Of a DNA stretch of 13,148 nt, positions 1 to 7,717 are shown in pieces. The DNA lies in contig MU634334.1 of NCBI GenBank assembly GCA_026770595.1, positions 1 through 13,148 of the forward strand, in the 5' to 3' direction. The notes under the pieces were generated by a model. It was not told the DNA's origin, searched no databases, and saw only the letters and a program-made list of their open reading frames with translations. A program made the translations under genes and the position numbers. This stretch comes from Ochromonadaceae sp. CCMP2298 (Eukaryota; Sar; Synurophyceae; Ochromonadales; Ochromonadaceae). Every line of letters begins with the position of its first letter. The stretch's first letter is position 1.

Positions 1-177
1 TTGGGGTTAGGGGTTGGTGTTAAAACCACATTCGGTACAGCAGGAGGGGGGGTTAGGGGTTAAGTGTTGCTCAGCGTCGGGGTGGGGGTCAGTGGGGGCC
101 AGTGGGGGAAAGTGGGGGTCAGGGGTGGGAGGGTGGGGCACCTGTGCGGCGATGGAGTCGATATCGATGGAGAGGAA
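1..177 (-). other. Unresolved C-rich stretch, probably intron of the left-edge gene
   Basis: Read on the minus strand this stretch is dominated by C runs, with short CCCCCAC and CTGACCCCC blocks, as in the C-rich introns elsewhere in this window. A CAG at 142-144 is a possible splice acceptor. The downstream reading frame from it (starting at 141) is Pro/His-rich low complexity and reaches a stop near the window edge, so I cannot call an exon with confidence. A second copy of the exon-end sequence CCATCGCCGC-CAG-GT occurs here (about 140-156). The G-rich plus strand has TTGGGGTTAGGGG-like runs, but they are not a regular telomeric array. Confidence 0.35.
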
Positions 178-239
178 CCTATTAAACCCTCCCTTTCCAT
201 GCTATAATACCTATTAAACCCTCCCTTTCATGGACATAC
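178..239 (-). repeat. Tandem duplication across a splice donor
   Basis: Two near-identical units (minus strand 239-211 and 210-179; 29 and 32 bases) share the block AAAGGGAGGGTTTAATAG and differ mainly near their starts. Each unit begins with GTAT and ends with AG. The first GTATGT directly follows the last supported exon of the HEAT-like gene and is the better donor. The duplication therefore creates a second, weaker GTATTA donor 29 bases downstream. That the unit boundaries coincide with GT and AG is seen directly; any effect on splicing is inference. Confidence 0.7.
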
Positions 240-710
240 CTGGGCGGCGATGGTGGCGGCCAGGGCGAGCGTGGCCCGCCGCACCACGCGGCTGCGGTCG
301 TCCAGCAGGGCCTGCACCCACGAGTACGTCTGGTGCATAATGTCCACAAAGAGCGCAGCATTGTCGCGGGCGATGAGCTGCAGCAGTCGGAGGCAGGTGA
401 GTCGCAGGGTGTCGTCGTGCGCGTCGAGCTTGGCCAGCACCTGCTGCACCAGCCCCACCATCTGCGACTTCGCGAAGCTCTGCCTCTCCCGCGGGTCGGT
501 GGCCAGATAGAGGTCTGTTATTTCGCCCAGGATGGGGCACAGCTGTTCGGGGGTCGAGGGGGGTGGGGGGAGCAGTCGGGGGTCAGCCGCAAGAGGGGAG
601 GGGGGGGTTACGCTGTCGCACACACTATCGCATACCTGTTGACTGTCTCCCGCAAGCAGCCAGCGCTCCACAACCGCACTTGGTAAGAATGGTAAATCCA
701 AGCTCTCCAT
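240..710 (-). CDS. HEAT/ARM-like helical repeat protein, 5' part (partial)
   Basis: The N-terminal part of a gene that continues towards or past the left edge. Exon 1 (710-636) encodes 25 residues beginning MESLDLPFLPS. Exon 2 (542-240) encodes 101 residues that read as paired amphipathic helices, with a HEAT-like segment DDRSRVVRRATLALAATI near its end. Both exons end in phase 0, at donors GTATGC and GTATGT. The 93 bases between them are in frame and free of stops, so an unspliced reading also works; I favour an intron because that segment is Pro/Ser-rich and ends in a C-rich tract plus CAG. HEAT repeats generally serve as protein-binding scaffolds; the specific family is not recognised. The gene is divergent from the C2-domain gene, with IR1 between them. 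Confidence 0.6.
543..635 (-). other. Probable 93-bp intron of the HEAT-like gene
   Basis: The minus strand reads CAACAG then GTATGCG at the donor, and a C-rich tract followed by CCCGAACAG at the acceptor. Flanking exons are both phase 0. The length is a multiple of three and there is no in-frame stop, so retention would add 31 residues, including a VCDSVCDSV duplication and a proline run. That makes it either an intron or a low-complexity coding insert. Confidence 0.55.
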
Positions 711-1023
711 TATCCTATTGGGATCCTGTTGGGATTAACTGCGCGTGGAGAGAGTCTGCCTCATGATCGGGATGTCTCCGATTCGACCTCGTTCGACAGA
801 GAGGTCGCGCTGCCTCGCTTGCCTGCGCGGATTCGAGCTGGTCGCGGAGCTGTGAAGCCGACGATGTTGGAAGTGATTGACACCTGGGCTCGCTTGAAGG
901 ATCCCTCTTCATCATCAAGCTCTCTCACGTTCCAAGCAGGCCCTGCTTGGACCTAAAAAGTTCAAAGGAAAGCTGAAGAAATTCAGGAATTCCACGCAGT
1001 TCCAGGAGTTCGGACGTCAATCA
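711..1023. other. Intergenic region between divergent genes, left of IR1
   Basis: No convincing gene. A plus-strand frame with a TTG start and a minus-strand frame of 67 codons cross it, but neither shows a recognisable domain or a good splice donor. The sequence is of intermediate GC and presumably holds 5' UTR and promoter of the minus-strand HEAT-like gene. It contains one short perfect palindrome, listed separately. Confidence 0.5.
932..950. repeat. Short perfect palindrome
   Basis: The arms CCAAGCAGG and CCTGCTTGG are perfectly complementary around a single central C. It could be a dimeric protein-binding site upstream of the HEAT-like gene, or a small hairpin. There is no supporting context beyond the symmetry. 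Confidence 0.6.
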
Positions 1024-1094
1024 GGACTTTAAAGCGCCAATCGCTCCTAATTTCTCAATGCCTTCACATCACTTATTTAAAATGCCATGTATAG

Positions 1095-1115
1095 ATGTGC
1101 AAGATGTATATTACT
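1095..1115 (-). promoter_or_regulatory. Shared bipartite motif, IR1 left arm
   Basis: Minus strand AGTAAT, 7 bases (atacatc), TTGCACAT, then CTATA. It matches the consensus in the other five arms. It points away from the palindrome centre. Confidence 0.65.
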
Positions 1116-1326
1116 TCTCCAATATTGTGTTGTACATGAATATTAATCGACTTTAGAGGACCTATAGTGATATTACTAAGACATAATTAACGATAATAGG
1201 CGCTAAAAAAGTACGTACAAAAAAAGCAAAAAACAAAAGCGCCTATTGTCGGTGATTATGTCTTAGTAATACCACGATAGGTCCTCTAAAATCGATTAAT
1301 TTACATTTATAATATAATTTTAGTAT

Positions 1327-1347
1327 AGTAATACGTATATTGCACAT
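1327..1347 (+). promoter_or_regulatory. Shared bipartite motif, IR1 right arm
   Basis: AGTAAT, 7 bases (acgtata), TTGCACAT, followed by TTATA. It is preceded by TTTAGTAT, part of the extended consensus TTTAGTAY seen in four of the six copies. It points away from the palindrome centre. Confidence 0.65.
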
Positions 1348-1417
1348 TTATATATGGCTATAAAAATATACGTATTGATGTGTTGAGAAATTAGGAGCGG
1401 TTGGCGCTTGAAAGTCC

Positions 1418-1792
1418 AAATAAGGGCAAACCTTTAATTGTTTCCTCGAACAGGGCGTGATTGAGTTCGAGTTCGTGAGGGGAAGTGCCAATTAATGTGA
1501 AAATGGAGGTGTTTTTCACGATTTTAAATTTACTGCCAAAAACGCCCCTTTTCCTACCATTTTTAAAAGTTGACGGTTGAGCCTCATTGCAAGGCAGCAA
1601 GCACGGCCTCTCTGAAGATGGGCAGGCGATCTGGACTTGAATCAAAAGTCTTGGATCCAGGGTCTAGCGTGCCTCACGTCAACGCTGAGCGACGGCTCCA
1701 GCCGCAGTAGTGGCGACGAATCGGGGATCTTTGCCGGGCAAACGGCTCGAGGAGGAGATAATCTGCAACTTTTGAATCACACCAACGAGAGG
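1418..1792 (+). other. 5' region of the C2-domain gene, start not settled
   Basis: The downstream reading frame is open from 1616, just after a stop at 1613-1615, but has no ATG before 1793. Nearby ATGs, such as 1618, are in another frame and soon terminate. So either translation starts at 1793, or an upstream exon joins this frame through one of the AGs around 1592-1602. A minus-strand frame of about 80 codons also lies here but has no ATG. Confidence 0.45.
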
Positions 1793-4700
1793 ATGCTCAT
1801 CTACGCCCAGGAGGACAGGCGGCAAATCGCCTTTGTGTTCGAAAGGGAGCGCTGCTCGGTGGTGGTGACTGGCAGCAGTGACCTGCTGGAATGCGCATTT
1901 CCAGGCCTGGGAGCGCTGTACTTCCAAAACCCACATGCTTTATCAGCCCCGTCGCTGCTGGGGCTGCTGGTGGGCTCGGATGAGGGGGCTGGGGCGGTGT
2001 GCGGGGCCTGTCTTCCTTTGGCGGACTTGCAGATTATCTGCGAGCAGGCGCTGCGGCCCCAGAGCGTTCTGGCCTTCATGCAGGTGGCCCGCTGCTTCGT
2101 CCCAGACATGGCGGTGCGGGTGCAGTGTGGGGACAGTAGTGCGGGCGACGGGGGTGCAGACGGGGGGGGGAGGGCTGAGCTGGATTCTGGTGTGGAGCTG
2201 CCTGCGGCCGCCATCTGGCAGCTGCTGGCCCTGGCCGAGGCCCTGGGAGTGGCTCGCCTCCACGAGGAGTGCTGCTCCCGCATGCGGGGGTGGCTGGACA
2301 AGGCGCCCGGCACGCAGGCGCTGCCTGCCTCCGTGGCTGCATGCTTTCCCCGCGAGTTGGTGCCTGATGTCGAGGCCAAGCTATCGCTGCACTTTGCAAA
2401 GCACTCGTCTCTGGGGGCGCTGGGAGTGGGAGCGGCGGGAGTGCATGGGGATGTGCCCTCTTCTGCTGGCAACAGCTCCAGCAGTAGGCGCACAGATGAA
2501 TCCATCAGCACGGGGGAGCCGCAGTCCCAGCAGCAGTACCTGCAGCATCAACAGCAGCAATACCAGCAGCAGTACCAACAGCACCAACAGGAGCAGCAGT
2601 ATCAGCAACAGCAGGGCCAGTATCTGCAGGCACGACTAGCACCCCCCACCCACAGCTCTGGGCGCACAATTATCCACAGCCAGAGCCAGAACCACAGTCA
2701 GAACTACAGCGAGGTAGGGGGAAGAGAGGGCTGCTGGGAGACCGGGTCTGATGCCACTGACACTTCTGATCTCTCCGCCCCAGTGGCACTCTCCTCCTCC
2801 GCTGTGCCAACCCCCTCTCGCCCTGACCCCCACGCATATACCCATACCCGTGATTCCCATCTCTATGATTCCTACCATGCCCACCCTGGTGCTGATGCAT
2901 ATGGAGTGTCCCAAGTTCGGGCCCCCTACCGCGCACCCGCCACGCCCACCTCGGAGTTGAGAGGCGTGCGCCCGCCCCCGCACCAGTGCCCAAGCTCTGG
3001 GGCGGGGGCGGGGGCGGATGAGATGGAGAGGCAGTATATGAGGGAGATGGCAGAGAGGGAGAGGGGGGAGCACGGGGAGCGGGATGATGTGGAGAGGGAG
3101 AGGGAGAGGGAGAGGGATGATGCGGAGAGGGAGAGGGAGAGGGAGAGGGAGAGGGAGGGGGATGAGGCTATCGAGATATACGACAAGCACGGGCGCTTTC
3201 TCGGGGTGCGTTTCCGGCCCCGCGCCTACGCAGCAGCAGGGGGGGGAGGAGCTAGTGAATACGGGTCCGCTGAGCAGCAGGACCGGGAGCAGTGGCAGCA
3301 GGAGCGGGAGCAGCAGGAGCAGGAGCAGGAGCAGTGGGAGCAGGAGCGGGAGCGACGACACAGGGGGGTGTCTCCATCAGGGGGTGGGGCCAGAGCCCCC
3401 CCCTCCACCTCCGCCTCCACCCCCTCCACCCCTGCCTCTCGACGCGGTGCCAGCCCCGCCCCCGTCTTCGGCAGCTCCACGCCCCGCGCTCTGCACCCCC
3501 CCCGCGCAGACCACACCGACCGCGACCGCTACCGCACACTCCATACGGCCCCACTCAATACATCCCCCACGACCCCCACGCACACGGCCCCCAGCCCCAG
3601 CGTCTCTCCGCACACAGATGGGGGCTGGGACACAGACAGCCCTGCGCGGCACAGCGAGCAGGGCGTGAACCGCGGTGGGGATAGAAACGGGAACGTGTAT
3701 GGGACTGGGACTGGGAACGGGGGCGGGAACGGGGGCAGTGCGAAGGGCCGCATGCTCACTGCGGAGGATCTTCGCATGAGCCGGGAGATCGCGAAGCTGC
3801 GGCTGCAGGAGGTGCGGGTGCGGGGGGAGCTGGAGGCCTCCCGGGTGAGGGCGGAGGCGGAGCTGCGCCAGCACAGGCTAAGCTCGCTGCAGCTGTCGGC
3901 CACGGCGGTGCGTGTGGGCGGGAGCAGAGCTAGCACCCCCCGAGCAGAGGCCTCCACCCGCCCCCGCACACCTACACCCACACCTGGGCTCTCAGTGCAC
4001 TGGTCGGAGGACAGTCCAAAGGACGAACGGAGCCCCGCGCCCGACGCCCACACCACTCACCCCCATGCCACTCTCTCCCTCCTGGAGAGTGCGGGGGGGC
4101 GGGCGCAGGGGCAGGGGCAGGATTCCAAGGATGCGCGTATCAGGGCAGCGCAGCGGGTGCGGGAGCGGCGGAGGAGGCAGGAAGCCAGCGACGCTGCGGG
4201 GGAGGCACAGCGACAGAGGGAGCAGGGCGCGAAGTGGCTCGTGAGAGACAGAAAGGTGGGCGAGATATGAAGGAATATGATGCACCTCCGCGCGCAGTGC
4301 CGCCTTAGCCCTTCAGGCTCCTGCTCCGCTACATAAACTGACCCCCCCCCCTCCTGTGTGCTCTGTCCTCTCTCTTATTCTTTATTCAGATCGCGATGTT
4401 CCGGGAGAAGCAAGGCTCCAGCTCCACCCAAACGCCCGCCCACACCTACACCTACACCCCCAACCTCCTCAGCCCCGCGCCCGACAGCCAGGCGCTCGAT
4501 CTGGCTCTGGGGCACACGCCTGAGCTGGGGAACAAACAGGCTGGGGTGGGGGGTGCGGGGGAAGGGAGGGGTGCGGGGGCGAGAGTGGGAGGGGCGGGGG
4601 AGAGGATGCGGGGGCGGGAGGGAGTGTCTGAGACGTTGCTGTATGGAGACGCGGGCGTGGGCGCAGATGAGAGGGCTGCTGGGCCGATGGCCTCGCGCAA

Positions 4701-5634
4701 GCACCCGCAGGGGGAGAAGCCGTTCATCGCGCCCCAAGATCCCCACGACCACCACGATTACGCTCTATCTAACGCCATCGTGCTCAGCGGTCGCTACACC
4801 AATGAAGCTCTGGCGGCAGTGGGCCTGGGACTCTCCCCCAGCAGCAACCCACTCCCACACCAACCCCACCCCCACTCCCACAGCAGCACTCCCACCAGAC
4901 ACAGGGGTCAGAGCCAGGGTCTCAGCGAGAGTGAGAGAGGGGGTGACTGGGTGCGGGGCAGTCCTGGCAGCCCAGTGCCGCAGCCCCCCCCTCGTGCCGA
5001 GAGCGCCTACGCACGCCCCGCCTTCGCGGGGACAGGGGCGGGGACAGGGGCGGGGACAGGGGCGGGAACAGGGTTAGGGACACGGACTGGGACAGCAGGG
5101 ACAGGGGTGAGCGGTGCAGGAGCAGTAGGTGCGGGCATGGTCTCTGTGCGGGTGATGCGCGCTTGGGGCCTGGCCGAGGCTCTGGGGGGCACCCGCGCCT
5201 ACGTGGTGCTGGACTGGGGCCGCTGGGGCAAGGCCTCCACGCAGGCAGTGCACAGCACCAGCCCCCACTTCGGCGCGACGCTGCAGTTCCGGTCGCCATA
5301 CCGGCCCGTGCCGGCGGATCACGCGAGGGCCCTGGCTGCCGACGCCTCTGCCAACGTGCTGTGCATGGGCGCGGGGGGGGTAGAGGCGGGCGTGGGGGGC
5401 GCGTACTACGCCTCATTCGCGCCCCCCCTGAAGGTGTGCGTGTTCCACCGCAACGCCAGTGTGTGCGACGAGCTGCTGGCCCTGGGCGAGCTGGATGCGC
5501 ATCGGTGCATACAGGGCCTGGGCACCTCTGACGACCTCCCCCCTCACGCCTCTGACTACGTGGTGCAACTGGCGGACAGCAGCGGCGGACCCGCGGGCAG
5601 CGTGCAGTTCCAGGTCACACACGCACTGCACTAG
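1793..5634 (+). CDS. Large low-complexity scaffold-like protein with coiled coil and C-terminal C2 domain (two exons)
   Basis: Exon 1 is 1793-4240 and exon 2 is 4390-5634, joined in phase 0, giving 1230 residues from the first in-frame ATG. The N-terminal part contains a segment (about 2191-2300, beginning with the helix AAIWQLLALAEALGVARLHE) resembling the last helices of a BTB domain; this is tentative. Next come a Gln-rich tract (about 2520-2630), an Arg/Glu repeat tract (about 3040-3165), a Gln/Glu tract (about 3265-3360), a Ser/Thr/Pro-rich linker and a predicted coiled coil (about 3750-3890). Exon 2 adds His/Pro and Gly-Thr repeats (5032-5110) and ends with a C2-like beta sandwich (about 5134-5634). 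The usual aspartates of the C2 calcium loops are mostly absent (FHRNASVCDELL at loop 3), so it is probably calcium-independent. The architecture suggests a membrane- or protein-binding scaffold; I do not recognise a named family. It is convergent with the Ldh2-like gene. Confidence 0.7.
4241..4389 (+). other. 149-bp intron in the C2-domain gene
   Basis: Exon 1 runs into donor GTGAGA at 4241. A second possible donor, GTGGGC, lies at 4256, also in phase 0. Unspliced, the frame hits TGA at 4268-4270. The acceptor is a pyrimidine-rich tract ending TTTATTCAG at 4389, with a candidate branch site CTGAC about 50 bases upstream. The downstream frame continues in phase 0 (IAMFREKQG) without a stop to 5634. 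The alternative is two separate genes, with the second starting at 4396, but 3' and 5' intergenic signals are lacking. Confidence 0.7.
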
Positions 5635-5732
5635 CACCAGCAGCACTAGCAGTTATAGCACTTATGCCACTTGCACCAGTAGTTACAGCACTTTGTTACC
5701 ACCAGTAGGTGCATCCGCAAGAGCACTAGCAG

Positions 5733-5781
5733 CTAGCACCTAGCACCTAGCACCTAGCACCTAGCACCTAGCACCTAGCAG
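5733..5781 (+). repeat. 7-bp tandem array CTAGCAC x7
   Basis: Seven consecutive CTAGCAC units, the last ending in G instead of C. The units follow degenerate AGCAC-containing sequence that starts at the stop codon of the C2-domain gene, so the array probably lies in its 3' UTR or just past it. Confidence 0.9.
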
Positions 5782-5806
5782 CAGTGATAGCACTACACTA
5801 CGGCTC

Positions 5807-5882
5807 CACAATACGCCACATACTACGGCTACGCCCACAATACGCCACATACTACGGCTACGCCCACAATACGCCACATACT
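5807..5882 (+). repeat. 29-bp tandem repeat, about 2.6 copies
   Basis: Units at 5807-5835 and 5836-5864 are identical over 29 bases (CACAATACGCC, ACATACTACGG, CTACGCC); a partial third copy covers 5865-5882. Confidence 0.9.
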
Positions 5883-5921
5883 CCACCCGCTCCACCTAGA
5901 GAGACTGTTGTAAATCCAGAA

Positions 5922-5927
5922 TTTATT
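5922..5927 (-). terminator. AATAAA poly(A) signal candidate for the Ldh2-like gene
   Basis: TTTATT on the plus strand reads AATAAA on the minus strand, about 160 bases past the stop codon of the minus-strand oxidoreductase gene. It is a plausible cleavage/polyadenylation signal, but the hexamer alone is weak evidence. Confidence 0.4.
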
Positions 5928-5970
5928 CGTTATCGCTCTTGCAGCTCCTCATTCTTACATTCATCAGTTC

Positions 5971-6034
5971 ATATATCCACACCATCTATATATGCACACC
6001 ATCTATATATCCACACCATCTATATATGCACACA
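5971..6034 (+). repeat. 17-bp tandem repeat, nearly four copies
   Basis: Units ATATAT(C/G)CACACCATCT start at 5971, 5988, 6005 and 6022, alternating C and G at position 7, so the true higher-order unit is 34 bp. The array lies within the probable 3' UTR of the minus-strand gene. Confidence 0.9.
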
Positions 6035-6088
6035 AGACACACATTCCCAACATTCCCGACATTCGCGACATTCCCAGAATTCCCATAT

Positions 6089-7168
6089 TCAGACGCCTGC
6101 GATGGCTCTGAGCTCGGCATACACGCTGTCCAGGACGGGCACACTGCCCAGGCGCAGGTTCGCCGCCGCCGCCTGGTCCCCCCTCTCCCCGGGCAGCAGC
6201 AGCTTCCCCTGCCCCCCCTCTCCCTCTCCCTCTCCCTCCAGCCGCTTTGCATTCCTGACTCTGTCGCACATCTGCTCGCTGCGGCGCCTGAACTCCTCCG
6301 GAGTGGAGGGCCCCAGCAGGGCTGGGTCCAGGACTAGCACGAGGCTTCCCCAGTTCCCCGCCGCCCCCTTGTTCTCCATCGCCGCGCCCGTGAGCGCGCC
6401 CGCCAGCAGCTCGACCATCAGGGCGATATGCGAGCCCTTGTAGGAGCGGTCGAACACCCTCAGGGCGCCCCTGAGCGCCTCCGCGGGGTCGGTGGTAGGC
6501 CTACCGTTCGAGTCGTACGCCACGTTGTCGGGGATGCTGCCCCCCTCCGCCAGGGCGGTCTTCAGGCCGTACCAAGCGCAGGCAGAGGTGGCCATGTCCA
6601 GCACCAAAGGGGGGCTGAGGGGTAACCCCACGGCGATCGGATTGGTGCCGAAGATGGGCTCGAAGGAGCCGTGCGGCGCCACCATCTCGCTGCACTGGGT
6701 GATGACCACCCCGATCAGCCCCTGCTCCGCCGCCCTCTGCGCCCAGCAGCCTAGAGCCCCCGTGGCGGACGAGTAGTTCGAGCAGCCCACAACGCAGATG
6801 CCGCTCTTCTTGGCCTTCGCGATGGCCTGGTTGAGTGCCGCGTCCAGCACCACCATGCCGACGTTTCGCCCCCCATCGAGCTGCGCCGACACGGGCGTCT
6901 CGAACGTCGTGCGCACAGGGGTACACTCCGCAAAACCCAGTCCGCCTGTGACCAGCTTCATCAGCCCCTGGTTGTTGGCCCTCAGCTCTGCGTAAATAAG
7001 TGTATCAGTGATGACCTCGGCGGCGTGCTTGCTGTGGCCCAGTTTTTGAAGCGCAGCCGCGGTCGTCGCGGACAGCGTCTGGATGGGCACACGCGTGTAC
7101 GTCTTATGCGCGCAGTCTGCTCGGAGCAGCAGAAGCAGGGCGGCGCAGAGGCAGAGCAGGCGGAGCAT
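6089..7168 (-). CDS. Ldh2-family (malate/L-lactate/sulfolactate dehydrogenase-like) oxidoreductase with N-terminal leader
   Basis: 359 residues without introns from the ATG at 7168. A hydrophobic leader (MLRLLCLCAALLLLLRADCA) suggests entry into the secretory route or a plastid. Family signatures follow: GSFEPIFGTNPIAVGLPLS, LDMATSACAWYGL, YKGSHIALMVELLAGALTGA, GNWGSLVLVLDPALL and a C-terminal LLPGE. The family normally reduces or oxidises 2-oxo/2-hydroxy acids with NAD(P). Two usually conserved histidine motifs are changed: the SHG motif near the N-terminus reads NNQG, and SNHFG reads SNYSS. Activity on the classical substrates is therefore doubtful. The frame remains open upstream to ATGs at 7300 and 7336, which lie inside IR2; I chose 7168 because it gives a clean signal-like N-terminus. 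A GEGEGEGEG insert lies near the C-terminus. The gene is divergent from the cis-prenyltransferase. Confidence 0.85.
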   Translation of the reverse strand: MLRLLCLCAALLLLLRADCAHKTYTRVPIQTLSATTAAALQKLGHSKHAAEVITDTLIYAELRANNQGLMKLVTGGLGFAECTPVRTTFETPVSAQLDGGRNVGMVVLDAALNQAIAKAKKSGICVVGCSNYSSATGALGCWAQRAAEQGLIGVVITQCSEMVAPHGSFEPIFGTNPIAVGLPLSPPLVLDMATSACAWYGLKTALAEGGSIPDNVAYDSNGRPTTDPAEALRGALRVFDRSYKGSHIALMVELLAGALTGAAMENKGAAGNWGSLVLVLDPALLGPSTPEEFRRRSEQMCDRVRNAKRLEGEGEGEGGQGKLLLPGERGDQAAAANLRLGSVPVLDSVYAELRAIAGV

Positions 7169-7405
7169 CGCGGGGAGAAGTGAGGTCAGCAGGTTTGAGG
7201 GAGTGTCTTCTGCCCGACCGAACTTGCTGGTCAAATTTTGAAATTTCTTTTTCCAGGAGTTGGGCAAAAAGTCGCGAACAAAAAAATAAGTCGTAAACAT
7301 TTTGACAGTGGGAAACGGCCCAACTAGCGCCAACATGAATTCAAGTTATTTATCAATATTACATCTGCATCAAAGTTATACGCATTTGTAATAATATTTT
7401 AAGGT

Positions 7406-7426
7406 TGTAATATAGGTATTGCACAT
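7406..7426 (+). promoter_or_regulatory. Shared bipartite motif, IR2 left arm
   Basis: TGTAAT, 7 bases (ataggta), TTGCACAT, followed by TTATA. It points to the palindrome centre. The outer AGCGCCAA box ends 72 bases upstream. Confidence 0.65.
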
Positions 7427-7513
7427 TTATATAATACATTTTTTATCATCATCGGATCAATAAATACGCATTGTTTACGACGAGCACTTTGTCCAAAAAT
7501 ATATTCATTGTTG

Positions 7514-7534
7514 ATGTGCAATTTTTGTATTACA
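7514..7534 (-). promoter_or_regulatory. Shared bipartite motif, IR2 right arm
   Basis: Minus strand TGTAAT, 7 bases (acaaaaa), TTGCACAT, preceded by TTTTAGTAC. It points to the palindrome centre. The outer AGCGCCAA box (minus strand, 7614-7607) is 72 bases away, the same spacing as in the left arm. Confidence 0.65.
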
Positions 7535-7603
7535 GTACTAAAACATTGTTATAAATGCGTTTAACTTCGATGCAGATGCTATATTGATCAATAACTTGAA
7601 TTC

Positions 7604-7717
7604 ATGTTGGCGCTAAATGGGACGTTTCCCACTGTCAAAATGTTTTCAAAGTTACTTGTTTTTTGTTGCTTTTTTTTGCCCCACCGGGGGACCCCCTTTG
7701 ACAGGGTTTCGATGTAG
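7604..7717 (+). other. Short ORF starting in the IR2 right arm (mirror of the left-arm ATG)
   Basis: 37 codons beginning MLALNGTFPTVKMF and ending with a TAG at 7715-7717. The left arm reads outward as MLALVGPFPTVKMF from 7336, in frame with the Ldh2-like gene. Here the frame stops before the cis-prenyltransferase, so if transcribed it would be an upstream ORF. It may simply be a consequence of the palindrome. Confidence 0.3.

Larger units (their letters stand above)
1024..1417. repeat. IR1: 394-bp long inverted repeat upstream of the C2-domain gene
   Basis: The left arm is 1024-1204, the right arm 1238-1417, with a 33-bp A-rich spacer. Outer ends match at 33 of 35 positions (1024-1058 against 1417-1383), and the inner ends at 56 of 62 (1143-1204 against 1299-1238). 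Between these, alignment continues with small gaps through AT-rich sequence. Each arm has an outer AGCGCCAA box and one copy of GTAAT-N7-TTGCACAT pointing outward from the centre. I could not find a convincing target-site duplication. It lies between divergent genes starting at 710 and about 1793. It may be a foldback/MITE-type element or a symmetric promoter. Confidence 0.85.
5635..6088. other. Convergent 3' intergenic region, repeat-rich
   Basis: It separates the stop codons of the C2-domain gene (plus) and the Ldh2-like gene (minus). It consists largely of simple and short tandem repeats: degenerate AGCAC units right after the stop, a 7-bp array, a 29-bp array and a 17-bp array, then ACATTCCCG-like units (6043-6076). 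No gene is supported. Confidence 0.65.
7263..7682. repeat. IR2: about 420-bp long inverted repeat between divergent genes
   Basis: The left arm is about 7263-7426 and the right arm about 7514-7682. Positions 7300-7387 and 7640-7553 match at 80 of 88. Alignment extends outward through T/A-rich runs to a GGGCAAAAA-like end on both sides. Each arm contains AGCGCCAA, then ATG reading outward, and further inward one GTAAT-N7-TTGCACAT copy pointing to the centre. The AT-rich centre (about 7427-7513) is not symmetric. It occupies the space between the minus-strand Ldh2-like gene and the plus-strand cis-prenyltransferase, so it probably contains or overlaps both promoters. Confidence 0.85.

Noticed and set aside
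1-66. Telomere-like TTAGGGG/TTGGGGTTAGGGG runs
   Set aside because: The units are irregular, few and mixed with other sequence, and they read as C-rich intron on the minus strand; no terminal array is present.
1391-1645. Minus-strand frame of about 84 codons with a protein-like middle
   Set aside because: It has no ATG (only TTG at 1645), ends inside the IR1 arm, and overlaps the 5' region of the plus-strand gene; no domain is recognised.
1637-1792. TTG at 1637 as the start of the C2-domain gene
   Set aside because: Eukaryotic genes rarely start at TTG; the first in-frame ATG is at 1793, and an upstream exon remains possible.
2076-3361. Several long antisense frames over the C2-domain gene
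   Set aside because: They mirror the GC-rich repeat tracts of the plus-strand gene, have strongly biased composition (Leu/Pro runs) and no domain.
5807-5882. CRISPR-like repeat array
   Set aside because: The 29-bp units are directly adjacent with no spacers, and the context is eukaryotic; it is a plain tandem repeat.
7169-7336. ATGs at 7336 or 7300 as the start of the Ldh2-like protein
   Set aside because: They would put 44-56 extra residues before a clear hydrophobic leader that begins at 7168, and the upstream part lies in the palindrome. Kept open in the findings.
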